From: a virus
Length of the DNA stretch: 36,089 bases
IMG/VR virus record: IMGVR_UViG_3300024261_000980
Location: 1-36,089 of that record
Reading direction: 5' to 3' (one strand)
Of this stretch, positions 7,420 through 16,058 are shown in pieces. The notes beneath the pieces were generated by a model that saw nothing but the letters and a program-made list of their open reading frames with translations, was not told the origin of the DNA and did not search any database. The translations under genes were made by a program, and so were the position numbers. Numbering within the stretch: position 1 is the first letter of the stretch; each line of letters begins with the position of its first letter.

Positions 7420-8418
7420 GTGATTTCTACATACATTGATGTGAAGTATATAAATATTTGTTCAAGTAGTTTAGATAAGTTTAAGCAGAAAACTAGTAGT
7501 TTGTGGCAGTTCCGTTGCCCTATATGTGGCGATTCTCAAAAGAACAAAAGTAAAGCTAGAGGTTTTATTTACGAGAAAGGTAATAAGTATTTTTATCGTT
7601 GCCATAATTGTGAGTTTGGAACAAGCTTTAGTAAGTTTTTAGAAAAGATAAATCCTTCATTGCATCGTGAATATGTAACTGAACAGTATAAGGAGAAAAA
7701 ACTTGTCAAAACAGATGATATTGTTTCTAAGTTTAGTTTCGTTCCAAAGTTTAATGATATTCTTCAAGGACTACAAACGATCAGTTCACTTGAGGCTGGT
7801 CACCCAGCAAGAAAATATTTAACAGAAAGGTTAATACCTGAAAGGTGTTTTGGTAAACTGTATTTTTGTACAGAGTTTAAAAAGTGGACTAATAAAGTAG
7901 AGCCAAACAAATTTCCAACTCTGAAAGGAGACACGCCAAGACTTGTTATACCCTTCTTTGATAGTAGCAATAATATAATAGGTTTTCAAGGAAGGTCATT
8001 TGATCCTAAAGATTTATGTAAGTACATTACAATTAAACTGAAAGGAGTTGATGACTTAATATATGGCCAAGAGAGAATCAGTAACCGAAAAAAGAAGTAT
8101 TGCGTCGAGGGCCCTCTGGATAGTTTGTTCCTGCCTAACTGTATGGCAATGGCAGGGATAAAGTTTAATGTTTTTGATCTTGATACTATCATAGTGCTCG
8201 ACAATGAAAAACGAAATAAGGAGATCGTACATTCGTTACAGAAATTTATTACTAATGGTTATAGTGTTTGTATATGGCCGGAAGGTGTAAATGGTAAAGA
8301 TATCAATGACATGATTTTAAATGGGATGTCGGTGGAAGAGATTATAGGTGTTATAGATATTAATACATATTCTGGTTTACAAGCAGATTTCATACTTTCT
8401 CAATGGAGAAAATGTTAG
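7420..8418 (+). CDS. DNA primase, T4 gp61-like
   Basis: A 332-residue primase beginning at GTG, with AAGGGG about 9 bases upstream. A zinc ribbon is formed by Cys33-x2-Cys36 (FRCPICGDS) and Cys61-x2-Cys64 (YRCHNCEFG). The motif KARGFIY between them also occurs in T4 gp61 as KARGWYY. The Toprim core follows: Glu in CVEGPLDSLFL, and Asp in VVLDNE-type IVLDNEKRN, then GKDINDMI. Length is close to T4 gp61 (342). It makes RNA primers for lagging-strand synthesis with the replicative helicase, which is not in this window. It lies 5 bases after the oxidoreductase gene and before thyX. Confidence 0.9.
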   Translation: MISTYIDVKYINICSSSLDKFKQKTSSLWQFRCPICGDSQKNKSKARGFIYEKGNKYFYRCHNCEFGTSFSKFLEKINPSLHREYVTEQYKEKKLVKTDDIVSKFSFVPKFNDILQGLQTISSLEAGHPARKYLTERLIPERCFGKLYFCTEFKKWTNKVEPNKFPTLKGDTPRLVIPFFDSSNNIIGFQGRSFDPKDLCKYITIKLKGVDDLIYGQERISNRKKKYCVEGPLDSLFLPNCMAMAGIKFNVFDLDTIIVLDNEKRNKEIVHSLQKFITNGYSVCIWPEGVNGKDINDMILNGMSVEEIIGVIDINTYSGLQADFILSQWRKC

Positions 8419-8427
8419 GAGGCTGTA

Positions 8428-8628
8428 ATGTTAGATCATACCACAGTAGAAGATTGTTTGGAAGTAAAAGAGTATTTAGATGAAATGATTGAGTATTATC
8501 AATATACACATAACCCTTTATTGGCTGAAAGACGCAAGACATATAAAGACATTAAAATAGCACTATTTGGAGAAGACTTAGATAATGGAGATACAGGAAA
8601 CAAAAATACACGAGCATGGGTTTGTTAG
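8428..8628 (+). CDS. Small acidic hypothetical protein
   Basis: A 66-residue protein with a good AGGAGG ribosome site 6 bases before its ATG. It contains VEDCLEVKEYLDEMIEYYQY and is acidic and probably helical. Its last 44 bases overlap the start of thyX in another frame. The long overlap means either thyX starts later or the two are coupled. The strong ribosome site supports it as real. Confidence 0.6.
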   Translation: MLDHTTVEDCLEVKEYLDEMIEYYQYTHNPLLAERRKTYKDIKIALFGEDLDNGDTGNKNTRAWVC

Positions 8629-9466
8629 ACTAGTAGACACAATGGGTAGTGATGGTGATATTGCTGATGCAGCTCGGGTTTCTTACGGTAAAGGAACTCG
8701 GGCTGTTTCCGATAATAGAAATCTTATTCGTTATTTGATGAGACATAAACACACCAGCCCGATAGAGATGGCCTCAGTAAAGTTTCATTTGAAACTCCCC
8801 ATTTTTATAATGCGTCAGTTGATTCGACACAGAACAGCGTCTGTTAACGAGTACTCTGGTAGGTACTCGGTAATGTCAGATGATTTCTATGTTCCCGAAA
8901 AAGAATATGTTAAACCACAATCACAAACAAATAAGCAAGGCAGTGATGGTGATCTTGCCGATTCGTGGAAAGATAAATACAAACAGATTATAAAAGATAT
9001 TACTTTAAGGTCATCAATTGCATATAAAGCTTTAGTTGACCCAGGCTTTGGTACATTAGGTTTATCAAGAGAGTTGTCAAGAATTGTTTTACCAGTTTCA
9101 AACTATACGGAATGTTACTGGAAAATTGACTTGCACAACTTTTTTCATTTCTGCCGTTTGAGAATGGATAGTCATGCTCAACAGGAAATACGAGATTATG
9201 CAATTGCGATGTACGAGTTAGCTAAACCTCATTTTCCTATTGCAACTGAAGCATTTGAAGATTACAGTTTAGGTAGTAAGTCGTTTAGTAGAATGGAAAT
9301 GGATGTATTAAAATATGCATTTGAAACATTTGCAGAAGTACAAAACTATAGCGGGTACGATGGGTACTGCAATAAGATAACGGATTATATAGACAGCATA
9401 AGTAAAATAAAAGATTTTGGATTAGGTAAACGTGAATGGATAGAACTAAAGGAGAAGTTTAAATAA
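8585..9466 (+). CDS. thyX: Flavin-dependent thymidylate synthase
   Basis: A 293-residue ThyX. The signature RHR-x-x-S-x-NEYS-x-RY is present as RHRTASVNEYSGRYS, with Arg81-His82-Arg83. The C-terminal half holds the dUMP-binding pattern (LSRELSRIVLPVSNYTECYW, then HNFFHFCRLRMDSHAQ). It makes dTMP from dUMP using FAD, NADPH and methylenetetrahydrofolate. In contrast T4 uses ThyA. It sits between primase and ribonucleotide reductase, in a nucleotide-supply operon, and ends 1 base before the next ATG. The ATG at 8585 lies inside the preceding small gene. Confidence 0.93.
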   Translation: MEIQETKIHEHGFVRLVDTMGSDGDIADAARVSYGKGTRAVSDNRNLIRYLMRHKHTSPIEMASVKFHLKLPIFIMRQLIRHRTASVNEYSGRYSVMSDDFYVPEKEYVKPQSQTNKQGSDGDLADSWKDKYKQIIKDITLRSSIAYKALVDPGFGTLGLSRELSRIVLPVSNYTECYWKIDLHNFFHFCRLRMDSHAQQEIRDYAIAMYELAKPHFPIATEAFEDYSLGSKSFSRMEMDVLKYAFETFAEVQNYSGYDGYCNKITDYIDSISKIKDFGLGKREWIELKEKFK

Positions 9467-9467
9467 G

Positions 9468-11384
9468 ATGGATATATACCAACAATTTATACATAAAAGT
9501 CGATACGCCAGATGGCTCGACAATGAGAACAGAAGAGAAACGTGGGAAGAAACCGTAAAGAGATATTTTGATTTCTTTGAAAAACATTTAGAAAAACATA
9601 AAGGTATCAAGGCACAGAGAAAAGAGTTAGAGCAAGCTGTAGTCAATATGGAAATCATGCCGTCAATGAGATCATTGATGACTGCCGGTGATGCATTGGA
9701 ACGTGACAATGTTGCTGGATACAATTGTGCCTATCTTGCAGTAAACAAACCAAGAGCATTTGATGAATGTTTGTTTATTCTGATGTGTGGTACAGGTGTA
9801 GGGTTTTCTGTAGAACGCAGAGAGGTTGAGAAACTTCCAGAAGTACCTGATGAATTATTTGATACAGATACAACTATTCATGTAGCTGATTCAAAGATCG
9901 GTTGGGCAAAAGCATATAAAGAATTAATTCAAATGTTGTTTGCTGGACAGATTGCAAAATGGGATATGACAAAGATTAGACCAGCAGGTGAACGTCTGAA
10001 AACTTTTGGTGGTAGGTCTTCTGGCCCAACACCATTGGATAATCTTTTTCGTTTTACAGTAGAGATTTTTCAAAGTAGTAAAGGAAGAAAGCTTTCTTCT
10101 ATTGAGTGTCACGACATTATGTGTAAGGTAGCAGAGATAGTTGTTGTAGGTGGAGTCCGTAGGTCTGCATTGATATCATTGTCAAACCTTACAGATGAAC
10201 GTATGAGAAATGCAAAGATGGGCCAATGGTGGTTGGATGAAACTCAACGTGCGTTGTCAAACAACTCTGTTGTTTATACAGAAAAACCAGACGTAGGTAT
10301 TTTTTTAAAAGAATGGATGTCTTTGATTGCATCGAAATCGGGGGAACGTGGAATATTTAATAGAGCAGCTGCAAAGAAACAAGTTGAGAAACTTGGTGAT
10401 CGTAGAGATTCTAATCATAATTTTGGTACTAACCCTTGTTCCGAAATTATATTAAGGGACAAAGAATTTTGTAACTTAACAGAGGTTGTAGTTAGACCAC
10501 AAGATACACCAGAAACATTAGCAGAGAAAGTTCGCCTCGCAACTATACTTGGTACATGGCAGGCAACTCTAACAGATTTCCGTTACTTATCAAAAGAGTG
10601 GAAAACAAATTGCGAAGAGGAAACATTGTTGGGTGTATCATTAACTGGTATTATGGATAATGCATATACAAATGGTTCTTATTATCATAATGAGCGAGAC
10701 AAATTACCAGAATTATTGAACGAGTTGAAAGAGATTACAATAGATGTAAATAAGAAAGTAGCAAAACAATTGGGTATCAATCCATCTGCAGCTATTACTT
10801 GTGTTAAACCTTCTGGAACTGTATCACAATTGGTTGATGCATCTTCTGGAATTCACGCAAGACATTCACCATATTATATTAGAACTGTAAGAGGTGATAA
10901 GAAAGACCCGTTATGTCAGTTTCTAGTGGAGAAGGGTATTCCACACGAATCTGATTTGACTAAGCCAGAACATACTTGGGTATTTTCATTTCCTATTAAG
11001 ACAGCAGAAAATGCAATATGTAGAAATGATAAGACAGCTATAGAACAATTAGAGTTCTGGAAGTTGTATCAAGAACATTGGTGTGAACATAAACCATCAG
11101 TCACCATTACAGTAAAGGAAGATGAGTGGATTGATGTAGGTGCTTGGGTTTTTAGAAACTTTGATATGATTTCTGGAATCTCTTTTCTTCCTTATTCGGA
11201 TCACTCTTACAAACAAGCTCCTTATCAAGAGTGTTCAGAAAATGAATATTTACAAATGCTAGACACTATGCCAACCGAAATTGATTGGGGAGAGTTGACT
11301 AAATATGAATTAGAGGATAATACTATAGGTTCACAGGAATACGCTTGTACAGGTGATAAGTGTGAAGTTGTAGATTTGAAATAG
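9468..11384 (+). CDS. nrdJ: Class II (B12-dependent) ribonucleotide reductase
   Basis: A 638-residue monomeric reductase. Key residues follow the Lactobacillus RTPR scheme: Cys87 (AGYNCAYL), Cys324-x-Glu326 (NPCSEIIL) with the second active Cys335 exactly 11 residues on, and a C-terminal Cys627-x4-Cys632 pair (CTGDKC) that re-reduces the active site. The phosphate-binding-type VKPSGTVSQLVD is present. It reduces ribonucleotides, probably triphosphates, with adenosylcobalamin. It is shorter than RTPR (739). It follows thyX by 1 base. T4 carries a class I enzyme, so this is a non-T4 choice that ties the phage to host B12. Confidence 0.92.
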   Translation: MDIYQQFIHKSRYARWLDNENRRETWEETVKRYFDFFEKHLEKHKGIKAQRKELEQAVVNMEIMPSMRSLMTAGDALERDNVAGYNCAYLAVNKPRAFDECLFILMCGTGVGFSVERREVEKLPEVPDELFDTDTTIHVADSKIGWAKAYKELIQMLFAGQIAKWDMTKIRPAGERLKTFGGRSSGPTPLDNLFRFTVEIFQSSKGRKLSSIECHDIMCKVAEIVVVGGVRRSALISLSNLTDERMRNAKMGQWWLDETQRALSNNSVVYTEKPDVGIFLKEWMSLIASKSGERGIFNRAAAKKQVEKLGDRRDSNHNFGTNPCSEIILRDKEFCNLTEVVVRPQDTPETLAEKVRLATILGTWQATLTDFRYLSKEWKTNCEEETLLGVSLTGIMDNAYTNGSYYHNERDKLPELLNELKEITIDVNKKVAKQLGINPSAAITCVKPSGTVSQLVDASSGIHARHSPYYIRTVRGDKKDPLCQFLVEKGIPHESDLTKPEHTWVFSFPIKTAENAICRNDKTAIEQLEFWKLYQEHWCEHKPSVTITVKEDEWIDVGAWVFRNFDMISGISFLPYSDHSYKQAPYQECSENEYLQMLDTMPTEIDWGELTKYELEDNTIGSQEYACTGDKCEVVDLK

Positions 11385-11397
11385 GAGATAAGACTCA

Positions 11398-11586
11398 ATG
11401 GAAGAAGAATATGAGGACGAAGAAGAAATAGTAAAAAGATTTGGATGCTCTGAATGTGGACATTCATTTGCTATGGAATGTGAAACACCTGATATGATTC
11501 CTAAGTTTTGTCCTTTTTGCGCAACACCAGTATATAATAAAGACGTTGATGAGGATGATTCAGACTATTGGCCTACTGATTATTAA
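11398..11586 (+). CDS. Small zinc-ribbon protein
   Basis: A 62-residue, very acidic protein. Two Cys pairs, CSECG and CPFCA, form a rubredoxin-like zinc ribbon, with one further Cys (MECET) between them. The N-terminus is EEEYEDEEEIV and the C-terminus DEDDSDYW. It starts 13 bases after nrdJ and its last base is the first base of the next ATG. It may be a small adaptor. Function unknown. Confidence 0.65.
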   Translation: MEEEYEDEEEIVKRFGCSECGHSFAMECETPDMIPKFCPFCATPVYNKDVDEDDSDYWPTDY

Positions 11587-12089
11587 TGTCGAATAAATCT
11601 AAAAATAAAGGAAAGAGTTGGGAGAGGGATGTTTGTAATTTTCTTTCTGATTTGTATAGTCAATCATTTATTAGAGTTCCCAATAGTGGAGCCTTTGTAG
11701 GTGGTAAGAATGAGTTTAGAAAAGAGACACTTTCATTAGAACAGATAAAGTTAATGCGTGGTGATATTGTTCCGCCACTAAATTATCCATACTTTGTAGC
11801 TGAGTGTAAGAACTATGCAGATTTTCCTTTTCATCAAATGGTTCACAATAATAGCATTAGGCTCCTAGATGAATGGATAGGTCAAGTGGTACATGATTGC
11901 AACCAAGAGAAAGATGTTTGGATGTTGTTTATTAAGATTACCAGAAAAGGTCAGTATGTAGTTTATGATACACGAATACTTGATGCCCTTGAGTATGGTA
12001 TAAGATACAAAAATTACTGGTTTTGTGATATGAGATATTTTTTTGATTGTTACAAAGATAGAATCGAAATGAAATGGAAAGGTGAGTGA
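11586..12089 (+). CDS. PD-(D/E)XK nuclease, Holliday-junction-resolvase-like
   Basis: A 167-residue protein. The motif order fits archaeal Hjc or similar resolvases: NKGKSWERDVCNFL (Glu13), RVPNSGAFVGGKNEF, Asp in MRGDIVPP, and the E-x-K pair in FVAECKNY. The last two elements are the PD-(D/E)XK core. It overlaps its neighbours by 1 base at each end, so it is translated with them. T4 resolves branched DNA with endonuclease VII, which belongs to another fold. A function in recombination or packaging is likely but not proven. Confidence 0.75.
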   Translation: MSNKSKNKGKSWERDVCNFLSDLYSQSFIRVPNSGAFVGGKNEFRKETLSLEQIKLMRGDIVPPLNYPYFVAECKNYADFPFHQMVHNNSIRLLDEWIGQVVHDCNQEKDVWMLFIKITRKGQYVVYDTRILDALEYGIRYKNYWFCDMRYFFDCYKDRIEMKWKGE

Positions 12090-13135
12090 TGGTTGAGAAA
12101 AAGATAAATATTGCGTTTAATGGTTTTGGTAGAATCGGTAGAAACCTAGTTAGGAAGTTGATTAACGAACCAAAGTATAATATCGTAGCAATTAATGCTA
12201 GGACAACTGTTGACGTTAGAGCTCACTTGTTTAAGTATGATTCTATTCACGGTCACTTTGACGGTAAGATTTCATTTGAGTTGGATAACTTAATCATTAA
12301 TGGTAAGACGATTCCCAACTTTGATAGAAACAGTCCATCGAAGTTGCCTTGGAAAGAATTAGAAGTTGATTACGTTATAGACTCAACTGGTAAGTTTACA
12401 GATAAGCATTCATTATCTCAACATATAGAAGCTGGTGCGAAGAATGTTATTGTTACATCACCAGCAGCAGATGTAGATGCTACATTAATATACGGAGTAA
12501 ACGAAACAGATTATAAGGTAAAGGAGAATAATATAATTTCTGCTTCATCTTGCACTACTACTTGTTTGACACCATTGTTAAAATTATTACAAAAACAGTA
12601 TGGTATTAAACAGGGATTCATTACAACCGTTCATTCATTCACTATGGGACAAACACTATTGGATTCATCCCATCCTGATTTACGAAGAGCAAGAGCTGCA
12701 ACCTTGTCAATGATTCCGACATATACTGGTGCAGCTAAAAATGTCGGAGTTGTTTTACCTGAACTAGAAGGTAAACTTGACGGGTCAGCAATCAGAGTTC
12801 CAGTTCCAGATGTATCACTATTGGATATGTCGATAGAGTTGGAGAAAGATGTTGATATTGAATCATTACATGAAATGTTTAATAAAGAGTCAAAAGGTAA
12901 GATGAAAGGTATTATTGATGTATCATGTGAGCCACTGGTTTCCGTTGACTATATTGGTAGTACTTTTTCGTCAGTAATTGATTGCCTTTCTACAAACGTG
13001 CTAAACAAGAGATTTTTGAAGTTGTTAGCATGGTATGATAATGAGCATGGATACTGCTGTAGAGTCATTGATTTACTGGATTATTTGACTAAAAAGACCA
13101 ATCCCCCTAAGTCCCCACAAACAAAGGGTTTATAA
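12089..13135 (+). CDS. gap: Glyceraldehyde-3-phosphate dehydrogenase
   Basis: A 348-residue GAPDH. The Rossmann start is FNGFGRIGRNLVRKL. Catalytic Cys155 lies in SASSCTTTCLTP (usual ASCTTNCLAP) and His182 in TTVHSFT. The phosphate-site region DLRRARAATLSMIPT-x-TGAAK and the C-terminal AWYDNEHGY are intact, so it looks active. The loop after the second strand reads VAINART where most NAD enzymes have an Asp (IND); B. subtilis GapB, which prefers NADP, has INAT. NADP use is therefore possible. It overlaps the nuclease stop (TGATG). GAPDH is an unusual phage gene; it might redirect carbon or supply NAD(P)H or ATP during infection. Confidence 0.93.
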   Translation: MVEKKINIAFNGFGRIGRNLVRKLINEPKYNIVAINARTTVDVRAHLFKYDSIHGHFDGKISFELDNLIINGKTIPNFDRNSPSKLPWKELEVDYVIDSTGKFTDKHSLSQHIEAGAKNVIVTSPAADVDATLIYGVNETDYKVKENNIISASSCTTTCLTPLLKLLQKQYGIKQGFITTVHSFTMGQTLLDSSHPDLRRARAATLSMIPTYTGAAKNVGVVLPELEGKLDGSAIRVPVPDVSLLDMSIELEKDVDIESLHEMFNKESKGKMKGIIDVSCEPLVSVDYIGSTFSSVIDCLSTNVLNKRFLKLLAWYDNEHGYCCRVIDLLDYLTKKTNPPKSPQTKGL

Positions 13136-13204
13136 GTCGTTGTTTTATAAGGGTTTATAGGGTTTTTTCAATTTATTTTATAAGTCCTTTAAAAACAACA
13201 ACTT
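13134..13204. repeat. Imperfect 19-bp inverted repeat after gap
   Basis: AAGTCGTTGTTTTATAAGG (13134-13152) pairs with CCTTTAAAAACAACAACTT (13186-13204), 16 of 19 matching, around a 33-base spacer. The right arm with one more base (CCTTTAAAAACAACAACTTA) recurs exactly at 26037-26056. The spacer holds AGGGTTTATAGGGTTTTTT, which is related to the ACCCTTA motifs at 25971-26065. This stretch between gap and promoter P2 might be a terminator, a protein-binding site or part of an origin. Confidence 0.65.
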
Positions 13205-13231
13205 ACAGAGCCTCTTTTCTGATGTTTTTCC

Positions 13232-13260
13232 TTGACAGTTCTATTTTTCTTTGGTATAAT
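13232..13260 (+). promoter_or_regulatory. Promoter P2, consensus sigma70 type
   Basis: TTGACA, 17 bases, TATAAT: a perfect housekeeping promoter, preceded directly by TTTTTCC. The transcript would start near TATATAACAATTAACG and drive the acidic protein at 13294 and the operon behind it. Confidence 0.85.
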
Positions 13261-13293
13261 ATATATAACAATTAACGAATAGGAGATTTTCCA

Positions 13294-13542
13294 ATGAGCA
13301 GATGGGATGACGATTTCAACGAAGATTTAGATAAAGATGATTTTGAAGCATGGTTGGATTCTGTTAATGAGTCTGGTGATCCTGAAATGGATGAGCATTA
13401 CTATAATGAAGTCCAAGCTCAAGAATGGGAAAAATGGATTGACTCCCAAGCAGATGAAGAAGCTGCACTTATGAATGATGCAGAATATCCTGAATGGATG
13501 GTTAAAGGTCAGCATTATATTATGACAGTATCAAATAATTGA
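13294..13542 (+). CDS. Small highly acidic protein
   Basis: An 82-residue protein rich in Asp, Glu and Trp (DDDFNEDLDKDDFEAWLDS, EWEKWIDSQADEEAALM). AGGAG lies about 9 bases before the ATG. It is the first gene after the strongest consensus promoter in the window, so it should be highly expressed. Strong negative charge in a first-expressed phage gene suggests DNA mimicry or binding of a host factor, an inference only. No family recognised. Confidence 0.65.
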   Translation: MSRWDDDFNEDLDKDDFEAWLDSVNESGDPEMDEHYYNEVQAQEWEKWIDSQADEEAALMNDAEYPEWMVKGQHYIMTVSNN

Positions 13543-13551
13543 GGTTAGAAA

Positions 13552-13818
13552 ATGAAAGATTGGTTAATAGATGATTGGAAGAATAATAGGTTTCGTTTGT
13601 TTTGTGAAACCGTTGGTTCATTATGTTTTATTTTAATATATTTATTGATGGCTTATTATGGTGACGATGTTTGTATTACCACTATATTTTTGATTCAGTT
13701 GGTAGGTTCATCATTACATATTATTAATGCTTATTTACGAAATAGTGTTAACCTTATTATGTTGAATGCTATTGTTATTATTATTGCATTGGTTGGTTTA
13801 GCCAATATGCATCTTTGA
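13552..13818 (+). CDS. Small multi-span membrane protein
   Basis: An 88-residue protein. The N-terminus WLIDDWKNNRFRLFCETVGS is a soluble lead of a type I recall from T4-like cyanophage membrane proteins. Three hydrophobic segments follow (about residues 20-38, 43-60 and 65-85). It lies 9 bases after the acidic gene. Function unknown. Confidence 0.65.
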   Translation: MKDWLIDDWKNNRFRLFCETVGSLCFILIYLLMAYYGDDVCITTIFLIQLVGSSLHIINAYLRNSVNLIMLNAIVIIIALVGLANMHL

Positions 13819-13831
13819 AAGGAATTATATT

Positions 13832-14686
13832 ATGGAGTATGATATTGTTTATTGTAATGATGGAGTTACACGAGCTGTTCCAGTTGTTAAAGGAACACCG
13901 CAAGACCCTTCAATTGGATCATTGAAAGTTGTGAAAGAAGAAAAGGTAAAACCAGAGAAACCTAAGATTTCTATTCAAGATAGAATCAATGAGCAGGTTT
14001 CTACTTTTATCGGTGAGATTGAAGGTAAGGTTGATGATTTTGTTGATAGTGATTTTAAAGATAAATATGACTGTTATAATCATTTGAGTGAGATGGGCTG
14101 TAAGTCAGTTCATGCTCGTAAAATGAGACAGTTTTATATTGAATGTTATAATGAATCAGTTGACGTTTACAATGCTGACGATGATTACCTTAACGAAGCA
14201 TGGGGACATTTGAAACCAAAATACCATAAAAAGATTATGGATTTCTATGGTGTTATTGTGGATGACATTGAACGTCTTATTAAAAACTCTACAGCTCAAC
14301 GAAAGCCTAGAAAGAAGAAAACACTATCTGCAAATAAACTTATTAAGAGTTTAAAATATCAGGTAGAACATCCTGAACTTAGATTAGCAAGTGTAAATCC
14401 AGAAAAGATTATCGGTGCTAATGAATTGTGGGTTTATAATACTAAGTACAATAAGATGGGCGTTTACTATGCTGAGAATAGTGTTAGAGGTCTTAGTGTC
14501 AAAGGTTCTACTATACAAGGTTTTGATAGTAATGCATCAATACAAAAGACGGCAAGGAAGCCCGAAGAAGTATTGGATAAATTGACAAAGAGAACTTTGA
14601 ATAAAAACATCAAGCAGATGAAGACTAAGGAACAGGACGTTACTGGTCGCATCAATGCTCAAACTATCTTACTAGGAGTATTCTAA
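13832..14686 (+). CDS. Conserved T4-like marine phage protein
   Basis: A 284-residue protein of mixed charge with a coiled or helical centre. Residues 155-215 contain KPRKKKTLSANKLIKSLKY and IGANELWVYNTKYNKMGVYY, which I recall as conserved in T4-like cyanophages. Many Lys and Asp residues suggest interaction with nucleic acid. Its stop codon shares one base with the next ATG. No function known. Confidence 0.65.
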   Translation: MEYDIVYCNDGVTRAVPVVKGTPQDPSIGSLKVVKEEKVKPEKPKISIQDRINEQVSTFIGEIEGKVDDFVDSDFKDKYDCYNHLSEMGCKSVHARKMRQFYIECYNESVDVYNADDDYLNEAWGHLKPKYHKKIMDFYGVIVDDIERLIKNSTAQRKPRKKKTLSANKLIKSLKYQVEHPELRLASVNPEKIIGANELWVYNTKYNKMGVYYAENSVRGLSVKGSTIQGFDSNASIQKTARKPEEVLDKLTKRTLNKNIKQMKTKEQDVTGRINAQTILLGVF

Positions 14687-14964
14687 TGTTTAAGAATTTT
14701 ATTATTATATTTTTGTTCTTTCTATTATGTTCTTTACTAATTCAGAAACCTGATAATGCTAAACTCTTGATACAAGATTTGGCAACATCTAAAGAAATGG
14801 TTATGGATGGTGCAGAGTATGTTAAGAAAACTTTTGATAAAGAGTTCACGGTTGTAGAAGAAAAGTTTGCTCCATTTGAACAGAACAAAGGTGCAGAAAG
14901 TCCAGTACCATTACTTGAAGCTCTGAAAGAAATTGAAGAAGATACATTTTTTACTGATAAATAG
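14686..14964 (+). CDS. Membrane-anchored small protein
   Basis: A 92-residue protein with a hydrophobic N-terminus (FIIIFLFFLLCSLLI) that is a signal anchor or signal peptide, and an acidic helical remainder. It precedes the M23 peptidase gene by 13 bases and may work with it at the envelope. No family recognised. Confidence 0.55.
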   Translation: MFKNFIIIFLFFLLCSLLIQKPDNAKLLIQDLATSKEMVMDGAEYVKKTFDKEFTVVEEKFAPFEQNKGAESPVPLLEALKEIEEDTFFTDK

Positions 14965-14977
14965 GGAGTACTATATA

Positions 14978-15595
14978 ATGAAAACTATATTGACAATCTT
15001 TTTTACTATATCGTTTTTGGGTAATGCATTTGCACTTGAATGTACCTTACCATTATGTAAGAATATTCAAAAAAGATCAGCTATGTTTAAAGAAATGGAT
15101 AGCTGGGATAGTTATAAGTCACCTAGAAAATATACTATTACAAAGGTATCTTTTACGCCACCTAGTAGACCTAAACCAGCTAAACGAAGGGTAAAGTCTA
15201 AGTTACTTTGGCCGTTGAAGAGTGGAAGGATTTCTTCAAAGTTTGGATATAGGAAAAATCCTTTTAATGGAAAACGTCAGCACCATAATGGATTAGATAT
15301 TGCAGCTCCTACGGGTAGATTGATTAGAGCCTCTGCTGATGGTGTTGTTACCAAAAGTGGTAGAATAACGAATGGTTGTGGTTATGGTGTTTATATCCAG
15401 CATGGTAAGTATGAAACAATTTATTGTCATGCTTCAAAAGTACTTGTTAAAAAAGGTGACAGTGTAAAAAGAGGTCAGGGTATTGCTAAGGTTGGTAGTA
15501 CTGGATATTCTACTGGCCCCCATCTACATTTTGAGATAAGAAAAAATAAGAAATCTTATAACCCTTTAAATTTTCTTGCAAGATATGAAAAGTAA
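14978..15595 (+). CDS. Secreted M23 (LytM-type) peptidase
   Basis: A 205-residue protein starting at the ATG that has GGGAG 10 bases upstream. A signal peptide (MKTILTIFFTISFLGNAFA) is followed by a basic linker and an M23 domain from about residue 72. Zinc ligands are visible: His in HHNGLDIA (H-x3-D) and the H-x-H of GPHLHFEI. It cleaves peptide cross-links of peptidoglycan. Sec export points to a role in lysis or cell-wall remodelling from inside the infected cell rather than in the tail. It overlaps the dCMP deaminase gene by 11 bases. Confidence 0.88.
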   Translation: MKTILTIFFTISFLGNAFALECTLPLCKNIQKRSAMFKEMDSWDSYKSPRKYTITKVSFTPPSRPKPAKRRVKSKLLWPLKSGRISSKFGYRKNPFNGKRQHHNGLDIAAPTGRLIRASADGVVTKSGRITNGCGYGVYIQHGKYETIYCHASKVLVKKGDSVKRGQGIAKVGSTGYSTGPHLHFEIRKNKKSYNPLNFLARYEK

Positions 15596-16058
15596 ATACA
15601 TAGACGCTCACTTAGATGTTGCTCGAAGATACGGGAAACTTTCTTCAGCTGAAAGGTTGAAGGTTGGGTGCATCATTGTAAAGGATGAAAGAATTATATC
15701 CATAGGTTATAATGGAATGCCTATAGGTGGGTCTAATGTATGTGAAGAGGATGGCCATACAAAACCAGAAGTTCTTCATGCAGAAGCTAATGCAATTACT
15801 AAGTTAGCAAAGTCAACAGAGTCAGGTCAGGGTTCTTATATGTTTTGTACCTATGCTCCTTGTGTTGATTGTGCTAAGTTAATATTGCAATCAGGTATTA
15901 AAGAATTTCATTATGAAGAAAGTTATAAAGATTTAGACGGTATTAATTTATTAAAGAAGTATTCTAATGTGAATATTTTTAAACATCAACGTGAACTTAA
16001 TTTTATTGAATTTACAGAAAAGGAATATTATGATGATGAAGCGGGAGACATTGGTTGA
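15585..16058 (+). CDS. dCMP deaminase
   Basis: A 157-residue zinc deaminase. The motif HAEANAI gives the zinc-binding His and catalytic Glu, and PCVDC gives the two zinc Cys, in the order typical of dCMP deaminases. The segment VGCIIVKDERIISIGYNGMP is conserved in the T4 enzyme family. It turns dCMP into dUMP, the substrate of the ThyX encoded upstream. It overlaps the M23 gene by 11 bases, and the next gene starts inside its end. Confidence 0.9.
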   Translation: MKSKYIDAHLDVARRYGKLSSAERLKVGCIIVKDERIISIGYNGMPIGGSNVCEEDGHTKPEVLHAEANAITKLAKSTESGQGSYMFCTYAPCVDCAKLILQSGIKEFHYEESYKDLDGINLLKKYSNVNIFKHQRELNFIEFTEKEYYDDEAGDIG

